Shown one piece after another: positions 6,216 to 14,081 of a stretch of 14,140 nucleotides of DNA. Location of the stretch: NCBI GenBank assembly GCA_016650115.1, contig JAENWI010000018.1, forward strand, positions 1 through 14,140, written 5' to 3'. A program made the position numbers and the translations under genes. Numbering within the stretch: position 1 is the stretch's first letter; each line of letters begins with the position of its first letter. The DNA comes from Peptostreptococcaceae bacterium. Lineage in GTDB: Bacteria > Bacillota > Clostridia > Peptostreptococcales > Anaerovoracaceae. The notes under the pieces are model-generated. The model had not been told where the DNA came from. It did no database searches and saw only the letters and a program-made list of their open reading frames with translations.

Positions 6216-6220
6216 AAAAA

Positions 6221-8338
6221 ATGATTATTTCGAAGAATAATATTATTGTAAAAATAGATAAACTGAATCCTGTCGAGTATGCAATACTAAATCCTATTTC
6301 AGGAAGTTTTGACATGATGAACGAATCAGAATATGATGTATATAAACATGCAGAATTGGGAGAAGTTATTGATAAAAAAATAGAAGATTATTTTCTTGAA
6401 CGAGGATATTTCTATAGATCGAAAGAATCCTGGGAGAAGGCACAAAATATTGCTTATGAGGAATTTCAACAGGAAATAGCTAACACTCAAACACAGCTTA
6501 TGCTTATCCCTACTTATTCCTGTAATTTGGATTGCACCTATTGCTACCAGCATGGAATCGATGGAAGGCCGAATTTGATTACAAAAGAGACTGTTGACGC
6601 ATTTTTTGAATACGCTGAAAAGGAGTATATAAACGCTACGGTTAAGCCCTTCATAACCCTCTTTGGAGGTGAACCTCTTATGAACTCAAAGGGGCAAAGA
6701 GAAATAATTGAATACATTGTCAATAAAAGCATAGAGGAAGATTATGAACTTTCATTTGTAACTAACGGATATGATTTTGTTGAGTTTGCAGACATGCTTA
6801 AAAAAGCTAAGATTAAAGAAATTCAATTTACACTTGACGGCAGCAAAGAAATTCATGATGTGAGAAGAATGACAGGGAATAAAAACGGGACATTTGACCG
6901 TATTTTACTTGGTATGGAGAAGGCGGTAGAGTATAAATTCCCAATCAATCTACGTTCGGTAGTAGATAAAGAAAATGTGGAAAATCTTGTAGCTTTGGCA
7001 GAATATATGGATGGAAGAGGTTGGCTTGATCTTCCGCTTGAATTGTTCAAGACTGGAATAGGCAGAAATTATGAGCTATTTGAATGCTACGAAAAACCAG
7101 AACATCTTTTTTCACAGGTTGAACTTTGGAGTTATATTGCCAAACTTGCGGAAAAATATCCCGTTATGAAAAAGTACCATAGGCCGGATTTTATGGGCAT
7201 ACGCTATCTGGTTGAAACGGGCGATTTGTTTCTTGCCAGTTATGATACATGCCCAGCTGGGAAATCAGAGTTTGTTTTCGATTTGCACGGTGACATTTAT
7301 GGTTGTACTGCAAGTTGTGGCAGGGAAGATTTCAAACTAGGAACTTATTGGCCAATAGTTGAAAAGAATAATACAGCGATAGAAAGCTGGAAGAACAGAA
7401 ATGTTACAAATATAGAGAAATGTAGAAATTGTAAATATGATGTAATTTGTGGAGGTGGTTGTGGTGTAGTTGCTGCAAATAAAAATAATGGAGAAATTCT
7501 TTCTCCTGACTGTCGACCTATCCAGGAGCTTTATGACATTGGGTTGAATTTCTATATTGAAGATATCAAAAAACTCATTGAGCCAGGGGCTGAAGATGAA
7601 GAAAAAAAAAATATAATTAAAGATGAAAATCCCAATAAAGTACAAAACGGATGCCTGATTTGTGGAAGTTCACTTGTATACAATGATAAATCTGAGAAGG
7701 TTAAATGTGATATATGTGGGAAATTATTTTCATCTAATATTAAATGTGTCAAGGGGCATTTCATCTGTGATCATTGTCATAACGGTGATGTGCTGGAACA
7801 TATGGAAGATTTACTGGTCGAATCAACGGAGCATAATCCAATTCGCCTGGCTGAGATGGTATTTAATATGCCTACGATGAAAATGCATGGCCCTGAACAT
7901 CACAGTATGGTGCCGGCAGTTCTTGAAACAGCGCATCAAAATATACTGGGAATTAGAGACATTAAGAAAATTGAGGAAACTATCAACAGAGGGAAAGATA
8001 TTAAAGGTGGAAGCTGTGGTTTTCATGGAAACTGTGGAGCCTGTGTAGGTACTGGCATTGCTGAATCAGTTTATCTTGATGCATCTCCCAATTCAAAAGA
8101 AGCTAGAGGCAGGGCAATGCTGGCCACAGGTACGGCGCTACTGGAAGTAAGTAAACTAGGTGGACCTTTGTGCTGCAAGCGTGACAGCATAACATCAATT
8201 GAAGCATATATGAATATGTCAGACAGATATAAAGATGTTAATGAATATAAATATATATGTTCACATTCTAAATACAACAAAGGTTGTCTTACACTGGACT
8301 GTCCATATTTCCCTGGATCAATAAACAATCTAGGATAA
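6221..8338 (+). CDS. Radical SAM/SPASM peptide maturase fused to a DUF5714 domain
   Basis: A 705-residue protein with three parts. Residues 1 to about 90 form a leader-side region. The radical SAM domain starts with YSCNLDCTYCYQ (Cys101, 105, 108), which binds the catalytic [4Fe-4S] cluster; LFGGEP (147-152) binds SAM. The SPASM domain fits its consensus exactly: Cys344-x12-Gly-x4-Cys362, then Cys401-x2-Cys404-x5-Cys410-x3-Cys414, then Cys431, for two auxiliary clusters. From about residue 475 comes a DUF5714-type domain with two CxxC pairs (478/481, 496/499), GHFICDHCH, MHGPEHHSMVPA, GSCGFHGNCGAC and LGGPLCCKRDS, ending in a Cys-rich tail. SPASM enzymes of this type modify peptides, usually by thioether or C-C bonds. 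The short peptide gene 50 nt upstream is the natural substrate. The DUF5714 function is unknown. Its dense Cys and His content suggests metal or thiol chemistry. Confidence 0.88.
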   Translation: MIISKNNIIVKIDKLNPVEYAILNPISGSFDMMNESEYDVYKHAELGEVIDKKIEDYFLERGYFYRSKESWEKAQNIAYEEFQQEIANTQTQLMLIPTYSCNLDCTYCYQHGIDGRPNLITKETVDAFFEYAEKEYINATVKPFITLFGGEPLMNSKGQREIIEYIVNKSIEEDYELSFVTNGYDFVEFADMLKKAKIKEIQFTLDGSKEIHDVRRMTGNKNGTFDRILLGMEKAVEYKFPINLRSVVDKENVENLVALAEYMDGRGWLDLPLELFKTGIGRNYELFECYEKPEHLFSQVELWSYIAKLAEKYPVMKKYHRPDFMGIRYLVETGDLFLASYDTCPAGKSEFVFDLHGDIYGCTASCGREDFKLGTYWPIVEKNNTAIESWKNRNVTNIEKCRNCKYDVICGGGCGVVAANKNNGEILSPDCRPIQELYDIGLNFYIEDIKKLIEPGAEDEEKKNIIKDENPNKVQNGCLICGSSLVYNDKSEKVKCDICGKLFSSNIKCVKGHFICDHCHNGDVLEHMEDLLVESTEHNPIRLAEMVFNMPTMKMHGPEHHSMVPAVLETAHQNILGIRDIKKIEETINRGKDIKGGSCGFHGNCGACVGTGIAESVYLDASPNSKEARGRAMLATGTALLEVSKLGGPLCCKRDSITSIEAYMNMSDRYKDVNEYKYICSHSKYNKGCLTLDCPYFPGSINNLG

Positions 8339-8377
8339 TTTATTAATGAAACGCATATTATACGAGGAGTAATTAAA

Positions 8378-9661
8378 ATGAGTGAAAAAATTAAATATTT
8401 AAATTCAGATCAATTTGAAAAACTTTTAAAAACTGGTGATAAACCAATTATTTTGGACTTTTTTTCTGATGATTGCCCGCCATGTGAAGTTCTTGCTCCC
8501 ATTTTTGAAAAAATGGCTGATAAATATGAAGGTCAAATTGAGTTTGTCAAGATGATGCGTCAGGATAATAGAGAACTGGCACTTAAACTAGGTGTAACAG
8601 GAAGTCCAACTGTTCTGTTTTTTAATCATAGTGAAGAAATTGGAAACAGGATGAGCGGATTTATGACAAAACCGCAGGTGAGAATAGCAATCGAAGAAAT
8701 ACTTGGAGATGTACTCCCTCCAGCAAAAATGTCACGGGTTGATTGTGACCTTATTATTTTAGGAGGCGGGCCAGCAGGTCTTTCGGCTGGGATATATGCT
8801 GGAAGAGCAAAACTGAAGACAGTAATAGTTGAAGAAAGTATCTGTGGAGGACAAGCAGGATCAACCAGCCATATTGCAAACTACCCTGGTACAATGGGCC
8901 CGATAAATGGGAAAGACCTTGTAAATAATATGAAGGAGCAAGCTTTATCCTTTGGCGTTAGAATAGACGACTTAAAAGAAATTTTCGAAGTGAAACTTGA
9001 TGGACCTGAAAAGTATGTGCGTACTGAAGATGTGGAATATTACTCGAAAGCCATTATTCTGGCAACTGGTTCAAGGCCAAGAGAAACAGATGCCATTGGT
9101 GGCAAAGAATTAAAAGGAAAGGGTGTTCATTACTGTGCAACCTGTGATGGTGCTATGTATGAAGGAGCAGATATACTTGTCATCGGAGGAGGAAGTTCAG
9201 CTATTGAGGAAGCTGTATTCCTGACAAGATTTGCTGAACATGTTATAATAGTTCATAGAAGAGATGAATTCAGAGCTGCACCAATCGAAATAGAAGAAGC
9301 TCGTGAAAACAAAAAGATAACCATTTTGACCAACAAGGTAGTCAAAGAGGTGAAGGGCGGGGATTATGTTTTAAAAGAAGCAATTCTGAAAGATGTGAAG
9401 ACTGGTAAGGAAGAAGTACTTGCAGTTTCTGGTGCCTTTGTCTATGTTGGGAACGAGCCTCAGACAGATAGATTCAAAGGGCAGGTGAAGTTAGATGAAA
9501 CGGGTTATATAAGTGCATTGGAAGATACAAAGACAAATCTAACAGGTGTTTTTGCAGCTGGAGATGTAAGGACAAAATCCATAAGACAAGTTGTAACTGC
9601 CACATCTGATGGTGCTGTAGCAGCTATCATGGCAGAAAAATTTATTACAGCCATTAAATAG
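8378..9661 (+). CDS. Thioredoxin-thioredoxin reductase fusion protein
   Basis: A 427-residue fusion. Residues 1 to about 110 are a thioredoxin domain with active site DDCPPCEVLAP (Cys33, Cys36) and the cis-proline in GSPTVLFF. The motif is CPPC rather than the usual CGPC. Residues about 121-427 are a complete bacterial thioredoxin reductase. It has FAD motif LGGGPAGLSA (128-137), redox centre HYCATCDGA (Cys253, Cys256), nucleotide motif IGGGSSAIEEA (269-279), HRRDEFRA (293-300), which favours NADPH, and GVFAAGDVR (390-398). The enzyme should move electrons from NADPH to its own thioredoxin domain and on to disulfide substrates. It begins 39 nt after the radical SAM gene behind ACGAGGAGT and probably shares its transcript. 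It may keep the cysteine-rich peptide or the ArsM-like enzyme reduced, since ArsM enzymes commonly use thioredoxin; this link is inference. Confidence 0.93.
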   Translation: MSEKIKYLNSDQFEKLLKTGDKPIILDFFSDDCPPCEVLAPIFEKMADKYEGQIEFVKMMRQDNRELALKLGVTGSPTVLFFNHSEEIGNRMSGFMTKPQVRIAIEEILGDVLPPAKMSRVDCDLIILGGGPAGLSAGIYAGRAKLKTVIVEESICGGQAGSTSHIANYPGTMGPINGKDLVNNMKEQALSFGVRIDDLKEIFEVKLDGPEKYVRTEDVEYYSKAIILATGSRPRETDAIGGKELKGKGVHYCATCDGAMYEGADILVIGGGSSAIEEAVFLTRFAEHVIIVHRRDEFRAAPIEIEEARENKKITILTNKVVKEVKGGDYVLKEAILKDVKTGKEEVLAVSGAFVYVGNEPQTDRFKGQVKLDETGYISALEDTKTNLTGVFAAGDVRTKSIRQVVTATSDGAVAAIMAEKFITAIK

Positions 9662-9672
9662 TATGATATAAT
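9644..9672 (+). promoter_or_regulatory. Internal promoter for the superoxide reductase gene
   Basis: ATTACA (9644-9649) and TATAAT (9667-9672) are separated by 17 bp, and TG at 9664-9665 makes an extended -10. A transcript would start near 9679, about 30 nt before the gene. The -35 lies inside the end of the upstream gene. It would allow the superoxide reductase to be expressed apart from the RiPP genes. Confidence 0.55.
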
Positions 9673-9709
9673 ATTATACAGTTAAAAATTTAAACAGGAG
9701 GTAAAAATT

Positions 9710-10099
9710 ATGTGTAAAGAACCTAAATTTTATGTTTGCAAACACTGCGGGAACATGGTGAATATGCTCCATGTATCAGGGGTACCAATGATTTGCTGTG
9801 GAGATGAGATGACCGAAATTGTTGCAAACACAACTGATGCTGCTAAAGAAAAGCATGTGCCTGTAATTACAGTTAAAGAAGATGAAGTCTTTGTTCAAGT
9901 AGGAAGTGTTCCACATCCAATGACAGAAGAACACAGAATTGTCTGGATATATCTGCAGACTGACAAGGGCGAACAGTTGAACTGCGTTGATACTCAAGAT
10001 AAAGCGGAAACCTGCTTCAAACTTTGTAAAGATGACAAGATTATTGCTGCTTATGCATATTGCAATTTGCATGGGTTATGGAAAGTTGAAAGCAAATAG
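9710..10099 (+). CDS. dfx: Desulfoferrodoxin (2Fe superoxide reductase)
   Basis: A 129-residue protein of normal length for the family. The N-terminal desulforedoxin-like rubredoxin-type iron site is CKHCG with ICCGDEM (Cys10, 13, 29, 30). The catalytic site, which reduces superoxide to hydrogen peroxide, has His49 in EKHVPVI, His69 and His75 in VPHPMTEEHRI, and Cys118 and His121 in CNLHGLW. Glu47 and Lys48, which guide the substrate and control product release, are both present. All ligands are intact, so it should be active. It is cytosolic. The gene has a strong AGGAGGT ribosome binding site (about 9697-9703), a likely promoter of its own, and a strong terminator just after it. The reductant is normally a rubredoxin, none of which is encoded here. 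Its presence supports an anaerobe that meets oxygen from time to time. Confidence 0.96.
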   Translation: MCKEPKFYVCKHCGNMVNMLHVSGVPMICCGDEMTEIVANTTDAAKEKHVPVITVKEDEVFVQVGSVPHPMTEEHRIVWIYLQTDKGEQLNCVDTQDKAETCFKLCKDDKIIAAYAYCNLHGLWKVESK

Positions 10100-10109
10100 T
10101 GCTTTTAAC

Positions 10110-10162
10110 ATACCAAAAAAACACTATACATTAATTAATAATGTATAGTGTTTTTTTGGTAT
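10110..10162. terminator. Strong bidirectional-type intrinsic terminator
   Basis: A perfect 24-bp inverted repeat, arms 10110-10133 and 10139-10162, with a 5-nt loop. The core CACTATACATT/AATGTATAGTG is flanked by A7 (10115-10121) and T7 (10151-10157), so it reads as a hairpin plus T tract on either strand. It closes the region that ends with the superoxide reductase gene. Confidence 0.85.
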
Positions 10163-10213
10163 TTTGGAATTTACCACGAGGAAAATTTATGATGTAAAGA
10201 TATATGGATATTA

Positions 10214-10222
10214 TGGTATAAT
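10214..10222 (+). promoter_or_regulatory. Extended -10 promoter for the two-receiver/ATP-binding protein gene
   Basis: TGGTATAAT is a perfect extended -10. The -35 region around 10194 is weak, as is common for extended -10 promoters. It lies between the terminator and ATG 10259 and predicts a leader of about 30 nt that contains AAAGGAG. Confidence 0.6.
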
Positions 10223-10258
10223 AATATAAGTTTAATTAAAAAATAAAGGAGACCAAAT

Positions 10259-13252
10259 ATGAATAAATCTACTGAATTTGACCCAAACTTCACGAGATTC
10301 CACGATTTAATGAAGTTTCGTGTAAGAGAAATATTATTGGTATCTACTGCATATGATTCTTTCGTTCTTGAGGAAGATGGCCATCTTTCAGAGAAAATTT
10401 TCAGCGAGTATCTGGATCTAAATCTTCAGTTTGTTCCGAGAATTACCCATGCAACGTCAGCAGAAGAAGCTTTTGCAATGCTTGAAAACCGAACTTATGA
10501 TCTGGTTATTACAATGCCAAGAATACCTGGTATGAATCCCCTTGAATTTGGTCGAGTTGTTAAGGAAACCTATCCTGGGAAACCTGTTGTCATGCTAACC
10601 TATGAGGTTCTTGAAGCGGAATTTGTCAAGAAAATCAGAGAATCAAAAGCAATTGACAGGGTTTTTGTATGGTTTGGGAATAGTCAAATTCTGCTGGCCA
10701 TCATTAAATATGTTGAGGATCTGGGAAATATTATTGAGGACTGCAGACAGGGAGTGCAGGTGATTTTAGTAATTGATGACTCCCCTAATTATTATTCGCA
10801 ATTTCTACCACTAATTTATACTGAAATAATGAAACAAACACAATATCTCATATCACACGCTGTCAATGATATTCATAGGTTGCTTAGGATGCGTGCAAGA
10901 CCAAAGATATTATTGGCAGAGACTTATGAGGAAGCCCTTGAAATCATAGAAGAATATAAGAATAATCTGCTTGGAATTATATCTGATATCGGGTTTATTA
11001 AAGATGGTAAGGCTAACAGTGAGGCTGGGTTATTGCTTGCTAAAAAAATTAGAACAGAAATACCAGATTTGCCTATTTTACTTCAGTCTGAAGAAACTGA
11101 GAATGCAAAAAAATCTAAAATATTGGATGTTGGTTTTATTGACAAAAACTCTCCAAATTTACTTAAAGAGCTACGAAAATACATTTTATACAATTACAGC
11201 TTTGGTGAATTTTTATTTAAAAACCCTAAAGGAGAATTTATTTCAAAAGCTTCTGACATCACTGCCTTTGAGCGGGAAATCAGGAAACTGCCTGATGAAA
11301 GTCTGTTATATCATGCCCAAAACCATCACTTTTCACGTTGGTTTAGAGCTAGAACTGAATTTGAGGTTGCTGATGAATTGAAAATGAAAGAAGGAGAAAA
11401 CGCTGATAACCCTGGGGAACTGAGAGAACATATTATTGATACACTTGACAGATACTTCAGACGCTATCAAAATGGTGTCATTATTGATTTTGGACTTTTT
11501 AAAACGAATTTTGAAAACTCCTTTACCAGGATCGGGAAGGGTTCACTTGGAGGCAAGGCAAGGGGTGTTGCTTTTTTTAGAACACTTATTGGGAAATCTG
11601 GACTGCAAAAAAAATATCCTGATGTAGAATTAAAAATTCCATCTTCATTTGTTATTTGTAGTGAAGTGTTTGAGGAATTTATGACTCTTAATAACCTTCA
11701 AGAGGTAGCTTATAATTCGATAAATGAAGAAGAAATTGCAAGCAAATTTATGGAAGCAAAATTGCCGCCAATTATTCTTGATAACCTTAATGTGCTAATA
11801 AATGAAATAAATTACCCAATTGCTGTAAGATCTTCAAGCATACTTGAGGATTCCCAGGTTCTTCCTTTTGCAGGGATTTATAAAACATATATGTTGCCTA
11901 ACAATAATGAGGATTCTGAAGTTCGTTTAAAACAGTTGAAGGATGCAGTAAAATTGGTTTATGCATCTGTATTCTTTCAGTCCCCTAAGACGTATGCACA
12001 AAATGCTGATATTAGAATCGAAGAGGGTACGATGTCAGTACTTATACAAGAATTGGTAGGCGAAAAACATGGAGATTTATTTTACCCCGCCATATCTGGA
12101 GTTGCACAGACTTATAATTATTATCCGTATTCATATATGGAGCCAGAACAAGGAATAGTCAGTCTAGCACTCGGTCTTGGAAAAGCAATCGTAGATGGCG
12201 AAAAGGTTTTCACTTTTTCACCTGCATATCCAAAAATGAATCCGCCTTTTGCATCACCAGCTGAATTTATGGAAAATACTCAATCCTCATTTTTCACATT
12301 AGATTTAAGCGGTTCTTCAAAACAACTTACAATAGATGATGAATGTACCTATCGGCGAATAGGATTTGAACGTGCAGAAAAGGATAAAACTCTTCAGTTA
12401 GTTGCCAGTACTTACTCGGCAGCGGATAGTCTGATCATTGAATCTTTTTCAGCGAAAGGGCCTAAATTAGTAAACTTCGCTGGAATACTTAAACATAATT
12501 CATTTCCTTTTGTGGATATTATTAATGATTTGTTTGAAATAAGTAAAAACGCATTTGGTACTGATGTTGAGATAGAACTTGCTGTTAATATACCGGTAGA
12601 CGGGAAAAGCAAACCGGAATTTTATTTCCTCCAGATACGCCCAATGGTGGTTGGAAGAGAATCAAATGAAGTTAAGATTGGAAATTATAATTCTGAAGAT
12701 CTCATCTGTTCAAGTATCAAGACGATGGGAAATGGATCTTATAAAGATATTTATGATATTATATATATTGATCCTGACAACTTTGATATTAGTAAATCTA
12801 ATACAATAGCATCTGAAATTGGTGAACTGAATAAATTCCTTAAAGAAGAAGGACGAAACTGTATATTAATGGGATTTGGAAGGATTGGCACCTCTGATTC
12901 ATGGCTTGGAATACCTCTTGCATGGTGGCAGATGTCACAGGCTAAAATAGTAGTTGAGGCAGACTTTGGTGATCCCATCGTTGAGCCTTCACTTGGAAGC
13001 CATTTTTATCATAATCTTACCTCATTAAAAATGGGGTACTTCCATATAGGGGGAAAAAAGCCTGAAGAAGAATACATTAACTGGAGCAATCTTCAATCAG
13101 CTCAATTGGTCAAAGAAACTGAATATGTTAAACTTGTTCGATATAAAAATCCTCTTGTCATAAAAATTGAAGGACAAAGCAGCAAAGGGGTAATACTTAC
13201 TCAGGATAATAAAAATAATGCACTAGGAATGTTGAAAACAGTGGAGGAATAG
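10259..13252 (+). CDS. Double receiver-like protein with PEP-synthase-type ATP-binding domain
   Basis: A 997-residue cytosolic protein. Residues about 24-155 resemble a response-regulator receiver, but the phosphoacceptor Asp is replaced by Met86 in DLVITMPRIPGM. Residues about 167-310 form a second receiver with the acidic pair Asp173/Asp174 (VIDDSP), Asp243 (IISDIG), Ser277 (LLQS) and Lys296 (FIDKNS), so it could be phosphorylated. Residues about 425-800 match the N-terminal nucleotide-binding domain of PEP synthase and pyruvate phosphate dikinase: GKGSLGGKARGVAFF, IAVRSSSILEDSQ, FAGIYKTY, IQELVG, LGLGKAIVDGE and FLQIRPMV. The phosphohistidine swivel and PEP-binding domains of those enzymes are missing. 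The last 200 residues (GRIGTSDSW, GSHFYHNLTS) form a region I can only relate to similar uncharacterised proteins. It is therefore not a PEP synthase. It may be a signal-controlled ATP-dependent phosphotransferase. No histidine kinase gene is adjacent. Confidence 0.82.
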   Translation: MNKSTEFDPNFTRFHDLMKFRVREILLVSTAYDSFVLEEDGHLSEKIFSEYLDLNLQFVPRITHATSAEEAFAMLENRTYDLVITMPRIPGMNPLEFGRVVKETYPGKPVVMLTYEVLEAEFVKKIRESKAIDRVFVWFGNSQILLAIIKYVEDLGNIIEDCRQGVQVILVIDDSPNYYSQFLPLIYTEIMKQTQYLISHAVNDIHRLLRMRARPKILLAETYEEALEIIEEYKNNLLGIISDIGFIKDGKANSEAGLLLAKKIRTEIPDLPILLQSEETENAKKSKILDVGFIDKNSPNLLKELRKYILYNYSFGEFLFKNPKGEFISKASDITAFEREIRKLPDESLLYHAQNHHFSRWFRARTEFEVADELKMKEGENADNPGELREHIIDTLDRYFRRYQNGVIIDFGLFKTNFENSFTRIGKGSLGGKARGVAFFRTLIGKSGLQKKYPDVELKIPSSFVICSEVFEEFMTLNNLQEVAYNSINEEEIASKFMEAKLPPIILDNLNVLINEINYPIAVRSSSILEDSQVLPFAGIYKTYMLPNNNEDSEVRLKQLKDAVKLVYASVFFQSPKTYAQNADIRIEEGTMSVLIQELVGEKHGDLFYPAISGVAQTYNYYPYSYMEPEQGIVSLALGLGKAIVDGEKVFTFSPAYPKMNPPFASPAEFMENTQSSFFTLDLSGSSKQLTIDDECTYRRIGFERAEKDKTLQLVASTYSAADSLIIESFSAKGPKLVNFAGILKHNSFPFVDIINDLFEISKNAFGTDVEIELAVNIPVDGKSKPEFYFLQIRPMVVGRESNEVKIGNYNSEDLICSSIKTMGNGSYKDIYDIIYIDPDNFDISKSNTIASEIGELNKFLKEEGRNCILMGFGRIGTSDSWLGIPLAWWQMSQAKIVVEADFGDPIVEPSLGSHFYHNLTSLKMGYFHIGGKKPEEEYINWSNLQSAQLVKETEYVKLVRYKNPLVIKIEGQSSKGVILTQDNKNNALGMLKTVEE

Positions 13253-13259
13253 GTCAATA

Positions 13260-14081
13260 ATGTTCAATAAAATCAATGCACTATATTTTAGTGGAACGGG
13301 AACTACAAGAAAAGTAGTTTTATACTTGGTGGAAAGCCTGACTGCAAAAATCGAAGAACCAGTCGAACGTATCAATATCGACTTTTCTTTGCCTGAGGCC
13401 AGGATACAATCCCCATGCTTCACCGAAAAAGATTTAGTAATTGTAGGTATTCCTGTTTATGCCGGCAGAGTACCAAATATACTTTTAAAGTACCTGAATT
13501 CTGTAAAGGGAAATGGAGCGCAGGCGGTTGCAGTGGTTCTATATGGCAATCGTAATTTTGACGATTCTTTGATTGAGTTAACGGACATTCTTTCAAATAA
13601 TAGTTTTAAAGTTGTGGCCGCAGGAGCCTTTATAGGGGAACATTCTTTTTCCAAAATTTTGGCACAAGGTCGACCTGATAAAGATGATATGAAAGAAGTA
13701 GAGAATTTCGCAAGGGATATTTATGGCAAAATTAACAGAAGCACCTATTTTCATGAGCTATTGGTAAGCGGTCAAAAGCCTTATCGAAATTATTACCAGC
13801 CTAAAGACAGATTAGATAATTCTTTTGATTTCCGGGTAATATCTCCGCACACAAAAAAAGATGTTTGCATAGACTGCAAAAATTGCGCTGAAATTTGTCC
13901 TGTAGGTTCAATTTCATATGATGACACTTCGGTGATGAATGGAATATGTATTAAATGCTGTGCTTGTATAAAGGGTTGCCCTGTGGAGGCAAAGTATTTT
14001 GATAATGAAAATTACAAAAAGCATCAGCATGATCTGGAAAAAATTTATACAGAACGACTGGAACCGGAAACTTTTATATAA
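13260..14081 (+). CDS. EFR1-type flavodoxin-like/ferredoxin fusion protein
   Basis: A 273-residue electron-transfer protein of the EFR1 type. Residues 1 to about 160 form a flavodoxin-like domain. The FMN phosphate loop is YFSGTGTT (9-16), with further flavodoxin elements VGIPVYAGRVP (62-72) and VVLYGNRNFDD (92-102). The C-terminal part carries two [4Fe-4S] motifs: CIDCKNCAEICP (Cys203, 206, 209, 213) and CIKCCACIKGCP (Cys230, 233, 236, 240). This arrangement links two-electron flavin chemistry to one-electron Fe-S transfer. It starts at ATG 13260, seven bases after the stop of the upstream gene, behind GGAGGAA at the end of that gene, so the two are very likely cotranscribed. The partner is unknown. 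EFR1 proteins are widespread in clostridia and often occur next to unrelated redox genes. Confidence 0.9.
   Translation: MFNKINALYFSGTGTTRKVVLYLVESLTAKIEEPVERINIDFSLPEARIQSPCFTEKDLVIVGIPVYAGRVPNILLKYLNSVKGNGAQAVAVVLYGNRNFDDSLIELTDILSNNSFKVVAAGAFIGEHSFSKILAQGRPDKDDMKEVENFARDIYGKINRSTYFHELLVSGQKPYRNYYQPKDRLDNSFDFRVISPHTKKDVCIDCKNCAEICPVGSISYDDTSVMNGICIKCCACIKGCPVEAKYFDNENYKKHQHDLEKIYTERLEPETFI

Noticed and set aside
6209..6220. TTG start at 6209 for the radical SAM protein
   Set aside because: The codon lies on the GGAGG that serves ATG 6221 and has no ribosome binding site of its own.
10259..13252. Annotating the 997-residue protein as PEP synthase or pyruvate phosphate dikinase
   Set aside because: Only the ATP-binding domain is present. 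The swivel His domain and the PEP/pyruvate domain are missing and receiver-like domains replace them.
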